Assembly (NCBI GenBank): GCA_040905185.1
Contig: JBBDRZ010000007.1
Span: forward strand, 372,001 to 436,000
Source: DASTEQ01 sp040905185
GTDB taxonomy: Bacteria; Chloroflexota; Limnocylindria; QHBO01
Direction of reading: 5' to 3'
DNA length: 64,000 nucleotides
Shown: piece by piece, positions 29,131 through 37,200 of the stretch
How positions within the stretch are numbered: the stretch's first letter is position 1
Layout of the letters: the number at the start of each line of letters is the position of its first letter
The notes under the pieces: model-generated
What the model saw: the letters and a program-made list of their open reading frames with translations, nothing else
Database searches by the model: none
What the model was told of the DNA's origin: nothing
Program-made: the position numbers and the translations under genes

Positions 29131-30132
29131 ATGAGCCAGGTTTCGGACCGGGGACGACCCACCATCACCACCCGCCTCGGCGTTTCGTTGCCGAGCGCCA
29201 TCGGGGCGCTCCTCTTCGCCGGGGCGCTGGCGTTTGGGTCGGGCATGATCGACGCCGTCGCCCCGCAGCAGGGCGGGGATGCGACCGCGCAGCTGGGCAG
29301 CCAACCCTCCGACGGCCACAACGACGGCCACAACGACGGCGGGAATAGCAAGCCGGGCGCGACGTACCAGGACGACAAGCAAGAGCCGGACCACAGCCGG
29401 CCGGACCAGACCCCCAAGCCGGAGCCCACGCCCAAGCCCCAGCCGGTCGAGCCGCCCAAGCCCGCCCCGCCGGCTCCGCCCGCCCCGCCGGCCACGGCGA
29501 CCGGCCTGGCGCTGAGCCTCGAGACCTTCGACGCCAAGGTCAAGCTCACCTGGTCCGTGTTCGAAGGCGACGGCTTCGCCTACTACAAGGTGGTCCGCTC
29601 GTCGGACGCCGACGTGACCTGGCCAACCGGTGCTGGCGACACGCTGGTCGCCGCCGTCGGCGACCGCTGGGCCACCCTGGTCAAGGACTTCCCGCCGTGC
29701 AACACGAACTGGTACTACCGCGTGTTCGCGGTCATGAGCGGCGACACGGGATATGCCACCCTGGCCGTCAGCAACGTGGCCACTGCCTACGTGGCGTGCG
29801 CCGTGAAGCCGACCCACCCCCCCGTCTACCAGATGGGCTTCTCCGCCCAGGTCATCGACGGGCAGGTCCACCTGACCTGGGAGCAGTGCACCTCCGACGG
29901 GTTCGCGGCCTACAAGGTCGTCCGTTCGCAGACCAACACCGACCCCAAGTACCCGCTTAACAGCGGGTCGGAGCTGATCGCCGCCATCGGTGACCCGAAC
30001 GTGACCAGCCTGGTCGACGGCAACGTGTCATCCGGCCAGACCTGGCACTACCGGGTGCTGAGCATGGCCAACGACGGGTCGGGCTGGTACCCGCTGGGCA
30101 TGACGCCGGTGGTGACGGTGACGATCCCGTAG
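29131..30132 (+). CDS. Membrane-anchored protein with two fibronectin-III-like repeats
   Basis: A 333-residue protein. The start ATG 29131 follows AGGGAGAG. An N-terminal hydrophobic segment (about 20-40) is followed by a disordered DGHNDGHNDG stretch and a Lys/Pro stalk (about 75-125). Two homologous beta-sandwich repeats follow (about 130-230 and 240-333), each with KLTW/HLTW, a FAYYKVVRS / FAAYKVVRS strand and a WYYRVFAV / WHYRVLSM strand, as in Fn3 domains of bacterial surface proteins. The same stalk plus Fn3 plan recurs in the gene at 30846, so these are related surface proteins. Confidence 0.75.
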   Translation: MSQVSDRGRPTITTRLGVSLPSAIGALLFAGALAFGSGMIDAVAPQQGGDATAQLGSQPSDGHNDGHNDGGNSKPGATYQDDKQEPDHSRPDQTPKPEPTPKPQPVEPPKPAPPAPPAPPATATGLALSLETFDAKVKLTWSVFEGDGFAYYKVVRSSDADVTWPTGAGDTLVAAVGDRWATLVKDFPPCNTNWYYRVFAVMSGDTGYATLAVSNVATAYVACAVKPTHPPVYQMGFSAQVIDGQVHLTWEQCTSDGFAAYKVVRSQTNTDPKYPLNSGSELIAAIGDPNVTSLVDGNVSSGQTWHYRVLSMANDGSGWYPLGMTPVVTVTIP

Positions 30133-30235
30133 GCGGAGGACCGATGTTGACGAGGCGGGGCCACGCATGGGGACTGGGTCATCGGTACCCAGTAGTACCC
30201 GAGAGCGATGGCCCCGCCCCGGACTTCCGTCCACG

Positions 30236-30856
30236 ATGCGGCGAGGTATGGACCATGACCGACGCGCACCCAGCCGAATGCCCAACGAGCTCGAGCGTGA
30301 GCTCGTGGCTCGGGCTGCTGGACGGCCGCCGGACACCGCCGCCTTCGTGGAGCTCTACGACTTCTACCTCCCCCGGATCTATGGATTCATCTACCGACGG
30401 ATTGGAGAGCGCAGCGTGGCCGAGGATCTGACCGCTACCGCCTTCGAGAAGGGTCTCGAAACGCTGCGTCGTGGCACGTTCCGGAACGAGACGTTCGGCG
30501 GCTGGCTGTACCGGGTGGCCGCCAACGCCTGCGTGGACCACGTCCGGCGAACGTCGCGCCTGTTGGCCCTGGACGGGACGGCCACCGGGCGCCCGGCCTG
30601 GATCGACCGCGCCGATGAGCCCGCCCCCGCTGAGGCGTGGGCCACGACCATGGAGCGCGACGAGCTGCAGCGGGCCCTGGCCCAGCTGCCGGAGCGGCAT
30701 CGGCGGGTACTGACTCTGCGCTTTTACGACGATCTCGACCCGGCCGAAGCCAGCGCGGTCCTTGGGTGCTCCCCGGGGACGTTCGCGGTGCGTTTGCACC
30801 GCGCCCTGGCTGCCCTTCGCGGCGTGCTGTTGACGGAGCAGACCGATGTCGCCTAA
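30236..30856 (+). CDS. ECF-type RNA polymerase sigma factor
   Basis: A sigma-70-family factor of about 206 residues. Region 2 (AFVELYDFYLPRIYGFIYRR, then SVAEDLTATAFEKGLE) and region 4 (LPERHRRVLTLRFYDDLDPAEASAVLG) are clear. The start is uncertain: ATG 30236, 30248 and 30278 are in frame and none has a strong Shine-Dalgarno sequence. Its stop overlaps the start of the next gene by 11 bases, the usual position for a membrane anti-sigma or co-regulated protein, so the two probably form a signalling pair. Confidence 0.85.
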   Translation: MRRGMDHDRRAPSRMPNELERELVARAAGRPPDTAAFVELYDFYLPRIYGFIYRRIGERSVAEDLTATAFEKGLETLRRGTFRNETFGGWLYRVAANACVDHVRRTSRLLALDGTATGRPAWIDRADEPAPAEAWATTMERDELQRALAQLPERHRRVLTLRFYDDLDPAEASAVLGCSPGTFAVRLHRALAALRGVLLTEQTDVA

Positions 30857-32105
30857 GGACCGCAACCGCTTCGACGACCGAGGCTTCGATGACCGCGGGT
30901 TCGACGACCGCGGCGTAGATCGTGGCTTCGATGACCGCGGCGTGGACCGTGGGTTCTCCGACCGCAACCTGTCCTCGGACCGCGGCTTCGACGACCGCGG
31001 GATGGACCGCGGTTTCTCGGACCGCGGCCTGGAGCAGCACCTGAGCGATTCCGGGCGCCAGGCCCGCCTGTCGGCCGGCGGTGGACGCCCCGACCCGATG
31101 TTCGCCGCCGAGCTGCGCGAGCGCCTAGTCGCAAAGCTCGAGACCGAGCGAGCGCCGATGTGGCCGTTCGGCCTGGGGCAACGCCTCGCCCGCGTGGTGC
31201 CGGTGTCGGTTGCCGCCCTGCTGTTCGCGGTGGCAGTGGTCGGTGCCACGCATCTGAACCTCGGCGCACCGGATTCCTCCGAGCCCCCGACGGCGGCGAC
31301 CCACAAGCCGGATCCGACGGACGGCCCGCCCCACACATTCTTCCCCGAGGCATCGGACGAGGCTGACCACATCGTGCCGGTGGTCACGCCAGCGCCGACC
31401 GCGGCTCCCACCCCTACGCCAGCCCCGGATCCCACTCCACCGCCGCCCCCGCCAGCGCCCACACCCACACCTCCGCCACCCGGACCGGCGACGCTCGCCC
31501 TGTCCCTGAAGTCGTGCGACGGCGGCGTGGTCATCCAGTGGTCGAAGTACCAGGGCGCCGACTTCAACCACTACACGACCCTGCGCAATACCACGAACAA
31601 CATCCCGCTCGCGTATCCGCCCCAGGGTGGCGCGGTGGACTTCGGCGGGACATACACCACAGACCGCTTTGCCCTGTCTGCGGTGGACGCGACCGGGGTA
31701 CCCGGAACCACCTACTACTACCGGGCCATGGCCTTCGACGTAAGCGACCAGGTCGTCGCCGCGTCGGCCATCGTTTCAGCCCAAGCCAAGCCAATGGCAT
31801 CCCTCGACCCATTGGGTGTTGCCCCGGATGCGGGCGGGACCCAGTTCACCTGGAATCCGTACGCCGGGCCGGCCGGCTGCTTCACGTACTACAAGCTGGT
31901 GGCCTCGACCTCGAACCCCGATCCGAGCTATCTGAACGGCGACCCGTACATCTGGGTCGGCTCGACCCAGACCGATGGGTCGGTCGTATCGCCCGACCTG
32001 GTCAGCGGTGAGACCTACTACATCCGGATCCAGGTCATCCGAACCACCGCCCTGGGCGCCTTCGTGGCCGCCCAGACCGCTGTCACCACCTACCCCGTCC
32101 CCTAG
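30846..32105 (+). CDS. Transmembrane protein with N-terminal DRGF repeats and Fn3-like ectodomain; possible anti-sigma partner
   Basis: A 419-residue protein. Residues 6-62 are a low-complexity series of DDRGFDDRG / DRGFSDRN units, highly charged and probably disordered. A helix with ELRERLVAKLE leads to one transmembrane segment (about 118-140). The exterior part has a Pro/Thr stalk (about 175-215) and two Fn3-like repeats similar to the gene at 29131 (KSCDGGVVIQWSKY, FTYYKLVAS). Overlap with the ECF sigma gene and the inside-TM-outside plan suggest a membrane anti-sigma-like role, but no known anti-sigma domain is visible; that role is inference. Confidence 0.7.
   Translation: MSPKDRNRFDDRGFDDRGFDDRGVDRGFDDRGVDRGFSDRNLSSDRGFDDRGMDRGFSDRGLEQHLSDSGRQARLSAGGGRPDPMFAAELRERLVAKLETERAPMWPFGLGQRLARVVPVSVAALLFAVAVVGATHLNLGAPDSSEPPTAATHKPDPTDGPPHTFFPEASDEADHIVPVVTPAPTAAPTPTPAPDPTPPPPPPAPTPTPPPPGPATLALSLKSCDGGVVIQWSKYQGADFNHYTTLRNTTNNIPLAYPPQGGAVDFGGTYTTDRFALSAVDATGVPGTTYYYRAMAFDVSDQVVAASAIVSAQAKPMASLDPLGVAPDAGGTQFTWNPYAGPAGCFTYYKLVASTSNPDPSYLNGDPYIWVGSTQTDGSVVSPDLVSGETYYIRIQVIRTTALGAFVAAQTAVTTYPVP
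30870..31035 (+). repeat. In-frame tandem repeat encoding DRGF/DRGV units
   Basis: Variants of GACGACCGCGGCTTC and GACCGTGGGTTC repeat about twelve times within the 5' part of the preceding CDS. Repeat number could change by slippage, altering the length of the cytoplasmic segment. Confidence 0.75.
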
Positions 32106-32149
32106 GGCATCTTCTTCGCGACAGGACCGCGACACCCTCGGGCGTGGGG

Positions 32150-32181
32150 CCATATATTGACAATCATCTATATACTGCAGC
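32150..32181 (+). promoter_or_regulatory. ArsR-type operator and putative -10 of the arsR-arsM operon
   Basis: An AT-rich, partly palindromic island (ATATATTGACAATCATC then TATATAC) interrupts otherwise GC-rich DNA directly before arsR, as is usual for ArsR/SmtB operators. TATACT at 32171-32176 lies 7 bases before the GTG start, so translation may begin on a leaderless transcript. Confidence 0.55.
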
Positions 32182-32182
32182 T

Positions 32183-32476
32183 GTGAAGTCCACCAATCCC
32201 GACGTCGAGCTCCTCCAGGCGATCGCCGATCCCACGCGGTTGGCGATCCTTCGACAGCTCGCGTCCTCTCGCGGATCGGTATGTGCTTGCGACTTCACCG
32301 AGTGCTGCGCCGTCAGCCAGCCAACCGTCAGCTATCACCTGAAGGTGCTCCGCGAGGCCGGCGTCCTGACGACCGAGCGGCGTGGCACCTACATCTACTA
32401 CGAGCTCGCACCGGACTTCGCCCGCCGCTGGTCGGGGATCGGCGCCAGCCTGGCTGGACTCGTCCCACTCGCGTAG
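32183..32476 (+). CDS. arsR: ArsR/SmtB-family arsenic-responsive repressor
   Basis: A 97-residue winged-helix repressor. The recognition helix region is AVSQPTVSYHLKVLREAGV. The metal-sensing cysteines appear as VCACDF followed by ECC, close to the ELCVCDL motif of As(III) sensors. GTG at 32183 is chosen because the AT-rich operator extends to within a few bases of it; an in-frame ATG at 32144 would place the operator inside the gene. The next gene is an arsenite methyltransferase, so this is an ars operon in which As(III) should relieve repression. Confidence 0.88.
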   Translation: MKSTNPDVELLQAIADPTRLAILRQLASSRGSVCACDFTECCAVSQPTVSYHLKVLREAGVLTTERRGTYIYYELAPDFARRWSGIGASLAGLVPLA

Positions 32477-32499
32477 CCACCCGACCCAAGGAGAAACCG

Positions 32500-33285
32500 A
32501 TGACCCAACAGATCCACGAGATGGTCCGCGACCATTACGCCAAGGCCGCCCGCGAAGTCCTGGACCAGGGAACCCAGGCGTCCTGCTGCGGTGATGGCTG
32601 TTGCGGCGACGCCGGCTGCACCGACAACCTCGCCACCGTCACCTACTACTCGGAGCTCGACCGCGCCGAGCTGCCCGATGCGGCCGTGCTCGCCTCCCTC
32701 GGCTGCGGAAACCCCATCGCGGTCGCCGACCTCAACCCCGGGGAGCGGGTCCTGGACCTGGGCTCCGGCGGCGGGATCGACGTCCTGCTGTCGGCCAAGC
32801 GGGTCGGCCCAGCCGGCCGCGCGTTCGGCCTGGACATGACCGATGAGATGCTGGCCCTCGCCCGGGGCAACGCGGCCGAGGCGGGCGCCGTGAACGTCGA
32901 GTTCCTGAAGGGCCACATCGAGGCCATCCCGCTGCCCGCCGCGTCCATCGACGTCGTGATCAGCAACTGCGTCGTGAACCTGGCCGCCGACAAGCCGGCC
33001 GTCTTCCGGGAGGTGGCCCGTGTGCTTCGCCCCGGGGGCCGGATCGGCATCACCGACATCGTGGCCGACGACTCGCTGACGCCAGAGCAGCGCGCGGAAC
33101 GCGGTTCCTACGCCGGCTGCATCGCCGGCGCGCTATCCGTGTCGGAGTTTGCCGATGGGCTTCGTGAAGTGGGCCTGACCGATGTCTCGGTCACTCCCAC
33201 TCACGACGCAGCGCCCGGCATGTACAGCGCCATCATCCGCGCGGTCAAGCCGGCCAACCAGCCGGCCACCCAACAGCCGGTCTAG
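32500..33285 (+). CDS. arsM: Arsenite S-adenosylmethionine methyltransferase
   Basis: A 261-residue class I methyltransferase that methylates As(III) in the cytoplasm. The SAM-binding motif is VLDLGSGGGID (about residue 85). The N-terminal cysteine cluster SCCGDGCCGDAGC, the SLGCGNP motif, the ISNCVVNL cysteine and the later AGCIAGA cysteine match the arsenic-binding residues of ArsM. AAGGAG precedes the ATG by 6 bases; the gap to arsR is 23 bases. Its stop overlaps the convergent PEBP gene by 4 bases. Confidence 0.92.
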   Translation: MTQQIHEMVRDHYAKAAREVLDQGTQASCCGDGCCGDAGCTDNLATVTYYSELDRAELPDAAVLASLGCGNPIAVADLNPGERVLDLGSGGGIDVLLSAKRVGPAGRAFGLDMTDEMLALARGNAAEAGAVNVEFLKGHIEAIPLPAASIDVVISNCVVNLAADKPAVFREVARVLRPGGRIGITDIVADDSLTPEQRAERGSYAGCIAGALSVSEFADGLREVGLTDVSVTPTHDAAPGMYSAIIRAVKPANQPATQQPV

Positions 33286-33851
33286 GCCTGGCGCCGATAG
33301 GTCCCGGTCAGCTTCGCCTCGGCCAGGACCTTGCCGTACATGTCGGCCCGGATCTGGGTCGCGGCAAGCTCCGGCCCAAGCACCAGCGGCTCCGCCAGCG
33401 CATACACGGTGAAGACATACCGATGCTCCCCGGACGGCGGGCACGGACCGCCCCACGTGGCCGGACCGAAGTCGGTGCCGCCCTCTACCGCCCCCTCAGG
33501 CATGTTGCCGGAGGCGCCTTCCGGGAGTGAGATCACACCGGCGGGAAGGTTGACGACAAGCCAGTGGACCCACAGGCGCGCATCGATGTCCTCGGCGATG
33601 AGGACCCAGGCCGCGGTGCCCTCCGGCGCCGGCCCCCAGGTCAGCGGGGGCGAGATGTTGTCGCCATCGCAGGTGTACTTGCGGGGGATCGCCTCGCCGT
33701 CGGCAATCGCCGGACTGGTAAGTCTGAGCTGAGTGATGACGCTGCTCATGTGGCTCGAAGCCTCCGTGCTCTGCCCGGGCACGGGCCCACAGGCGGCGAC
33801 GCCGACGAGCGCCGCGACCGCGGACCACCGAATGATGTGGCGCCCGGTCAC
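33282..33851 (-). CDS. YbhB/YbcL-type PEBP-family lipoprotein
   Basis: A 189-residue protein with a lipoprotein signal (lipobox VGVAAC near residue 21). The mature domain is a phosphatidylethanolamine-binding-protein fold: KYTCDGDNISPPL, DIDARLWVHWLV and HRYVFTVYAL are the family landmarks. Bacterial members are putative kinase-inhibitor-like or ligand-binding proteins of unknown role. It converges with arsM and is probably independent of it. Confidence 0.85.
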   Translation of the reverse strand: MTGRHIIRWSAVAALVGVAACGPVPGQSTEASSHMSSVITQLRLTSPAIADGEAIPRKYTCDGDNISPPLTWGPAPEGTAAWVLIAEDIDARLWVHWLVVNLPAGVISLPEGASGNMPEGAVEGGTDFGPATWGGPCPPSGEHRYVFTVYALAEPLVLGPELAATQIRADMYGKVLAEAKLTGTYRRQA

Positions 33852-34077
33852 TGCGCCTACCCTACCCCTCCGACCCGACTCGCGTCCAATCCGTGGCCCT
33901 GGCTGGCGCCCAACGCGGGGCCCCCGAGACGGAGGGCCGTGTCATACATCGGTCAGCCCGATCTCGGACGTCGAGGCAGCGCGGACGGCTGTCCACAGAC
34001 CGCACACAGACGGTCCACAGGCCGTCCACATCGGTTTCGGCGATTACGCAGGATGTAGGGGCAGATTCGAGGACCCA

Positions 34078-34093
34078 CCACTACATCTTGTGA
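34078..34093 (+). promoter_or_regulatory. NrdR-box-like site
   Basis: CCACTACATCTTGTGA matches the NrdR consensus acaCwAtATaTwGtgt at most positions and lies 7 bases upstream of the -35 hexamer of the ribonucleotide reductase gene. A weaker candidate second copy lies about one to three helical turns upstream (around 34047). NrdR sites normally occur in pairs. Confidence 0.55.
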
Positions 34094-34100
34094 TTTTCCC

Positions 34101-34129
34101 TTGACCCGGGCCTATGCGAGGAGTAGACT
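34101..34129 (+). promoter_or_regulatory. Promoter of the ribonucleotide reductase gene
   Basis: TTGACC (34101-34106) and TAGACT (34124-34129) are separated by exactly 17 bases. The expected transcript start near 34136 shows that the in-frame ATG at 34114 lies inside the promoter and cannot be the start codon. Confidence 0.65.
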
Positions 34130-34186
34130 TCAAGGCCACTGAGACGAAGCGACCGGACCGGTTCGCGGCGCCTCCCGAACTGAGCG

Positions 34187-34223
34187 GGGCGGACCTCTCC
34201 CGACTCCTCCGAGAGGTCCGCCC
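34187..34223 (+). promoter_or_regulatory. Long hairpin in the ribonucleotide reductase 5' leader
   Basis: GGGCGGACCTCTC (34187-34199) is perfectly complementary to GAGAGGTCCGCCC (34211-34223), a 13-base stem with an 11-base loop. The loop contains CTCCTCC, complementary to the AGGAGG ribosome-binding site at 34254-34259, so a loop-RBS contact that blocks translation is possible. The rest of the 418 bases between the PEBP gene and the RNR start holds only the NrdR-like site and the promoter. Confidence 0.6.
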
Positions 34224-34269
34224 GTCCTACAACCGACCCTCATCCCGACCACCAGGAGGCACCGGACCC

Positions 34270-37200
34270 ATGGCACGCAGCGCAGCCCCCGTCCCGTCCA
34301 GGACCAACGGAAACGGCAACGGGCACAAGGGGGCAGCCAAGGCCACCGGGCCGGGCAAAGCCGAAACGGGCAAGGCCTCCGGCTACCACCAGCTCCAGCC
34401 GGGCGAGGCGCCAACCTGGCGAGGGCTCAGCGTCGAGCGGCGCTTCACCCGCCCCGGTGTGGACCCCTACGACACGGTCGAGTGGGAGTCGCGCGAGGCG
34501 GTCATCAGCAACGAGCACGGGGAGACCGTCTTCGAGCAGAAGGGCCTCGAGTTCCCCAAGGCCTGGTCCCAGCTGGCCACCCAGGTGACCGCCAGCAAGT
34601 ACTTCCGCGGCACGCTGGGCACCCCGGAGCGCGAGACAAGCGTCAAGCAGATGATCGGCCGGGTGGCCGACACCATCACCGGATGGGGCCGCACGGATGG
34701 CTACTTCGCCACCCCGGAGGACGCCGACACCTTCCACGCCGAGCTGACCGACATCCTGCTCAAGCAGAAGGCGGCTTTCAACTCCCCGGTCTGGTTCAAC
34801 GTGGGCATCGACGCCCATCCCCAGTGCAGCGCCTGCTTCATCAACAGCGTCGACGACACCATGGACTCCATCCTGACCCTGGCCCACACCGAGGGCATGC
34901 TCTTCAAGTTCGGCAGCGGCACGGGCAGCAACCTGTCAACGCTGCGCTCCAAGCGGGAGGGGCTCCGCGGCGGCGGCAGTGCCTCCGGCCCGGTCAGCTT
35001 CATGAAGGGCTTCGACGCCTTCGCGGGCGTCATCAAGTCCGGGGGCAAGACCCGGCGCGCGGCCAAGATGGTGATCCTCAACGTCGACCACCCCGACGTG
35101 GAGGAGTTCATCGACTGCAAGATGAAGGAGGAGAAGAAGGCCTGGGCCCTCATCGACGCCGGCTATGACGGCAACTTCAACGGGGGCGAGGCGTACGACT
35201 CGGTCTTCTTCCAGAACTCGAACAACTCGGTCCGCGTGACCGATGCCTTCATGGAGGCAGTCGAGCAGGACGCCGACTGGACCACCCACGCGGTGGTCGA
35301 TGGGCGGGCGATGGACACCGTCAAGGCCCGCCACCTGCTCAACAAGATGGCCCAGGCCGCCTGGATCTGCGGCGACCCGGGGATCCAGTACCACGACAAC
35401 GTGAACCGCTGGCACACCAGCGCCAACACGGCCCCCATCAACGCCTCTAACCCGTGCGTCACCGGTGACACGCTGGTCGCGACCGATCAGGGCTGGCGTC
35501 GCATCGACAGCCTCGTCGGCTCGAAGGCCATGGTCATCGGCGCTGATGGCTGGCCGCACCCGGTGGACACGATCTTCCCGACGGGCACCAAGCCCGTCTA
35601 CGAGCTGAAGACGCGTTCCGGGTACCGCGTCAACATCACCGACGACCACCTGGTTGCCACCGAGCGTGGAGACGTCGCGGTCAAGGATCTGCGCGATGGC
35701 GACCGGATCTTCCTGAACGCACCGGACTTTGGCCAGCAGAAGCTTTCCTCGCAGCTCGCCGAGGCGATTGGCCTGGCTGTGGGCGACGGCTGCATGGTGT
35801 ACGCCGACGGCCGCCCACAAGTCATCATCACGATGGCCGACGAGGAGTTCGGCGTCCTCGAGATGGTGGCCAAGGAGGTCAATCAGCAGAAGGCCATGCT
35901 CCGCGCCGTGGGCATGCAGGGCCAGCCGGGTCCGGTCCACGTCACCCGGAGCGCGACAGGTACACGGGTCTCGTTCGGCTCCCGGGTGGTCGTCGACCAG
36001 TTCACGAAGCACGCCGTCCTCGACCAGGGCTCGTCAGGCAAGCGCTTCAGCGATGAGGTCCACGCGCTTGACCGGTCAAGTCAGGCGGCAATGCTGCGCG
36101 GCCTCTTCACGGCGGACGGGACTGTCGAGAACTCGGGTGCGAAGAGCCAGCACGTCGCGCTGGACTCGAACTCGCTGGAGCTGCTTCTCCAGGCGCAGCG
36201 GATGCTCCTCGCCTTCGGCATCAAGTCGCACATCTACGAGAATCGAATGCGCGGCAAGCTGACGAAGATCCTGCCCGACGGTAAGGGCGGCATGCGGGAG
36301 TACCCCGTCAAGCAGATGCACACGTTGCGCGTAACGCGTGAGTCGCGACTCCGCTTCGAAAAGGAGATCGGGTTCGCTCCCGAAAGCCCAAAGGCCGAGA
36401 AGCTCCGCCAGGTGAATTCATCGGTCGGGACATACAGCGATGAACTGATCGACGAGTTCCGCTCGATCACGCCGCTGGGCCGCGAACCGGTCTTCGATCT
36501 GACCGAGCGAGCGACCCAGCACTTCGTTGCAAACGGGTTTGTAATCCATAATTGCAGCGAATTTATGTACATGGACGACACGTCCTGCAACCTCGCCAGT
36601 TTGAATCTCATGAAGTTCGTGGACGAGCGAGGTGAGTTCGCCATCGAGGACTTCCGGCACGCCGTCCGGGTCGTGTTCACCGCGCAGGAGATCATCGTCG
36701 ACAACGCCTCGTACCCCACCGAGAAGATCACGGCCAACTCGCGAGCGTACCGACCCATCGGGATTGGTTTCGCCAACCTCGGCGCGGTGCTGATGAACCG
36801 TGGCCTTGCCTATGACAGCGACGAAGGTCGGGCGTACGCAGCGGTCATCGCCGCCCTCGAGCAGGCGGAGTCGGGATTGCAGAGCGCGCGCATGGCGCGC
36901 GACCAGGGCGGACCGTTCGCCGGGTACGGGATCAACCGAGAGCCGTACCTGAAGGTCATGGGCATGCACCGCGACGCAGCCTACCGGCTCGACCGACAGG
37001 TCATCCCCACCGATCTTCTGGACGCGACTCTCACTGCATGGGACGACGTCCTTGCATTGGGCGAGGAACACGGCTTCCGCAACGGGCAGTTCTCAGTCAC
37101 TGCCCCCACGGGGACCATATCGTTCCTGCTCGACTGTGACACCACGGGAATTGAGCCGGACATCGCGCTCATCAAGTACAAGCGCCTGGTGGGTGGCGGC

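Noticed and set aside
30870..31035. CRISPR or intergenic satellite
   Set aside because: The repeats are in frame within a coding region and encode DRGF units.
34114..34269. ATG 34114 as the start of nrdJ
   Set aside because: It lies between the -35 and -10 hexamers; ATG 34270 has a proper ribosome-binding site.
34136..34269. Cobalamin riboswitch before the B12-dependent reductase
   Set aside because: The leader is short and I see no B12-box-like core; only a simple long hairpin is present.
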